Source of the DNA: an uncultured Pirellulaceae bacterium
GTDB taxonomy: Bacteria; Planctomycetota; Planctomycetia; Pirellulales; Pirellulaceae
Length of the DNA stretch: 5,529 nt
Direction: 5' to 3'
Assembly: GCA_934255105.1 (NCBI GenBank)
Contig: CAKQNH010000385.1
Location: forward strand, 1-5,529
Of this stretch, positions 4,770-5,529 are shown in pieces. The stretch's first letter is position 1, and each line of letters starts with the position of its first letter. The notes beneath the pieces are model-generated. The model had not been told where the DNA came from. It ran no database searches and was given only the letters and a program-made list of their open reading frames with translations. The translations under genes were made by a program, and so were the position numbers.

Positions 4770-5529
4770 GCGTTACTTTAACTGCGCTGAGCCGCTGCAG
4801 GACCCGATCGATATCTTGTTGTTCGGCGGGTGAGATTATCTGATGATCGCCAAAACGCAGGCGATAGTATAGCGACGTTAAGCGGGCCAGCGAATCGGCA
4901 AGCGGGGGCGAGTCGTTGACGGCTACATCATCATCCAGAGCGAGGCTGGCTCGGTGCGTGAATTCGAGCGGAGTTTCACCCAACTTGCGGCGCAAGCCAC
5001 AACCTTCCAACAGTTCCAGGCAGCGCGCATAAAATGCTTGCTGAATAACCGCCGTCTGCCGCCGCAGCCCCAACCGCCCGGCTAGACGCGGAGCGAAGCG
5101 TTGCAAGAGCATGATCGACTGCCAGAGCAGAATCCCCAAGCTGCCGACGGCAGTGATCAGAATGGCCACCTGCCAAGCAAATCCGATGCGACCGATTCCA
5201 GCCCATAGTTTGCCTAAGAAAGTCTGCTGTCGCAGTTGGTTGAATTGCTCCACCATCGAAGCATAGGCATTCGCACTGCCTGCCGAAACCGGCGCGTATA
5301 ACGAATCCTCGCTGTCCAGCTTCTGTCCCTCGACGACATAATCCTTCCACAGCTTTTCCGCATAGTCCATGGCCTGTCCCTGCTGCGAGGCTGGTGCCTC
5401 CTCTGGCCGTGCCGGCGTAGGATCAAAACGAACCCAATAGTTTGCCACAGGCGTGGCCCAGTGTTCCAGTTCGGTACCGCGTAGATCGGCTTGAGAAAAC
5501 AAGCCTTCGACCCAGGCGTGCGCATCGCT
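4750..5529 (-). CDS. Transglutaminase-like/DUF4129 membrane protein (partial, N-terminus off the right edge)
   Basis: This is the C-terminal 259 residues of a TgpA-like protein; the frame is open to the window edge. The visible part begins SDAHAWVEG, the conserved end of the transglutaminase-like core: H4 is the catalytic His and D36 (WVRFDPTP) the catalytic Asp. The catalytic Cys should lie upstream, outside the window. His and Asp are 32 residues apart, more than the roughly 16 typical of the family, so there is an insertion. A charged linker (about 38-110) leads to one membrane segment (about 116-142, FAWQVAILITAVGSLGILLW). A DUF4129-type domain follows at about 159-255, with GETPLEFTHRA and LARLTSLYYRLRFG. 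The topology is presumably transglutaminase domain outside and DUF4129 inside. Such genes commonly sit with DUF58 and MoxR ATPase genes, which would be to the right. A TTG at 5502 is not the start, because the conserved HAW motif precedes it. The stop codon is TAG at 4752-4750. Confidence 0.88.
   Translation of the reverse strand, partial: SDAHAWVEGLFSQADLRGTELEHWATPVANYWVRFDPTPARPEEAPASQQGQAMDYAEKLWKDYVVEGQKLDSEDSLYAPVSAGSANAYASMVEQFNQLRQQTFLGKLWAGIGRIGFAWQVAILITAVGSLGILLWQSIMLLQRFAPRLAGRLGLRRQTAVIQQAFYARCLELLEGCGLRRKLGETPLEFTHRASLALDDDVAVNDSPPLADSLARLTSLYYRLRFGDHQIISPAEQQDIDRVLQRLSAVKVTLTAIQK

Noticed and set aside
4750..5502. TTG 5502 as the start of the transglutaminase-like gene
   Set aside because: The frame continues to the window edge, and the conserved SDAHAWVEG motif lies upstream of this codon.

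Overview
The window looks like ordinary chromosomal DNA from a planctomycete, probably of the Pirellulales type. This rests on moderate GC content by eye, weak or distant Shine-Dalgarno sequences, long gaps between genes on the same strand, and gene content. The content includes a secreted GH-A-like TIM-barrel protein with the C-terminal domain usually labelled 'collagen-binding', an M23 peptidase with PKD domains, and a transglutaminase/DUF4129 membrane protein. The assignment is an inference from gene families; no rRNA or other marker is present.

Layout: 1-245 is a leader with two small overlapping inverted repeats and no convincing gene. 246-1775 (+) encodes a secreted M23 (LytM/lysostaphin-type) metallopeptidase with all active-site residues and two C-terminal PKD domains. 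Its signal peptide carries a perfect 18-bp in-frame tandem duplication. 1776-2029 is intergenic, with an 8-bp repeat cluster starting in the stop codon, a GC-rich hairpin, and a palindrome beside a possible -10 box. 2030-3439 (+) encodes the GH-A-like protein, whose true start is uncertain because a good signal peptide extends upstream of the only canonical start codon. 3440-3695 is intergenic with a 7-bp-stem inverted repeat. 3696-4769 (+) encodes a secreted endonuclease/exonuclease/phosphatase (EEP) family enzyme with the full catalytic set. 4750-5529 (-) is the C-terminal part of a transglutaminase-like/DUF4129 membrane protein. It runs off the right edge and overlaps the EEP gene tail-to-tail by 20 bp.

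How the genes relate: the three plus-strand genes all encode exported hydrolases (peptidase, probable glycosidase, nuclease/phosphatase). They are separated by about 250 bp each, so they are probably separate transcription units rather than a tight operon. A shared role in breaking down external polymers is possible but unproven. The minus-strand gene belongs to a different transcription unit, probably of the transglutaminase/DUF58/MoxR type, whose other members would lie to the right.

I found no RNA gene, transposon, CRISPR array or phage element. I see no clear evidence of a new multi-gene system. The most useful leads are the start/frameshift question and the unusual second catalytic motif in the GH-like protein, and the repeat-driven change in the M23 signal peptide.
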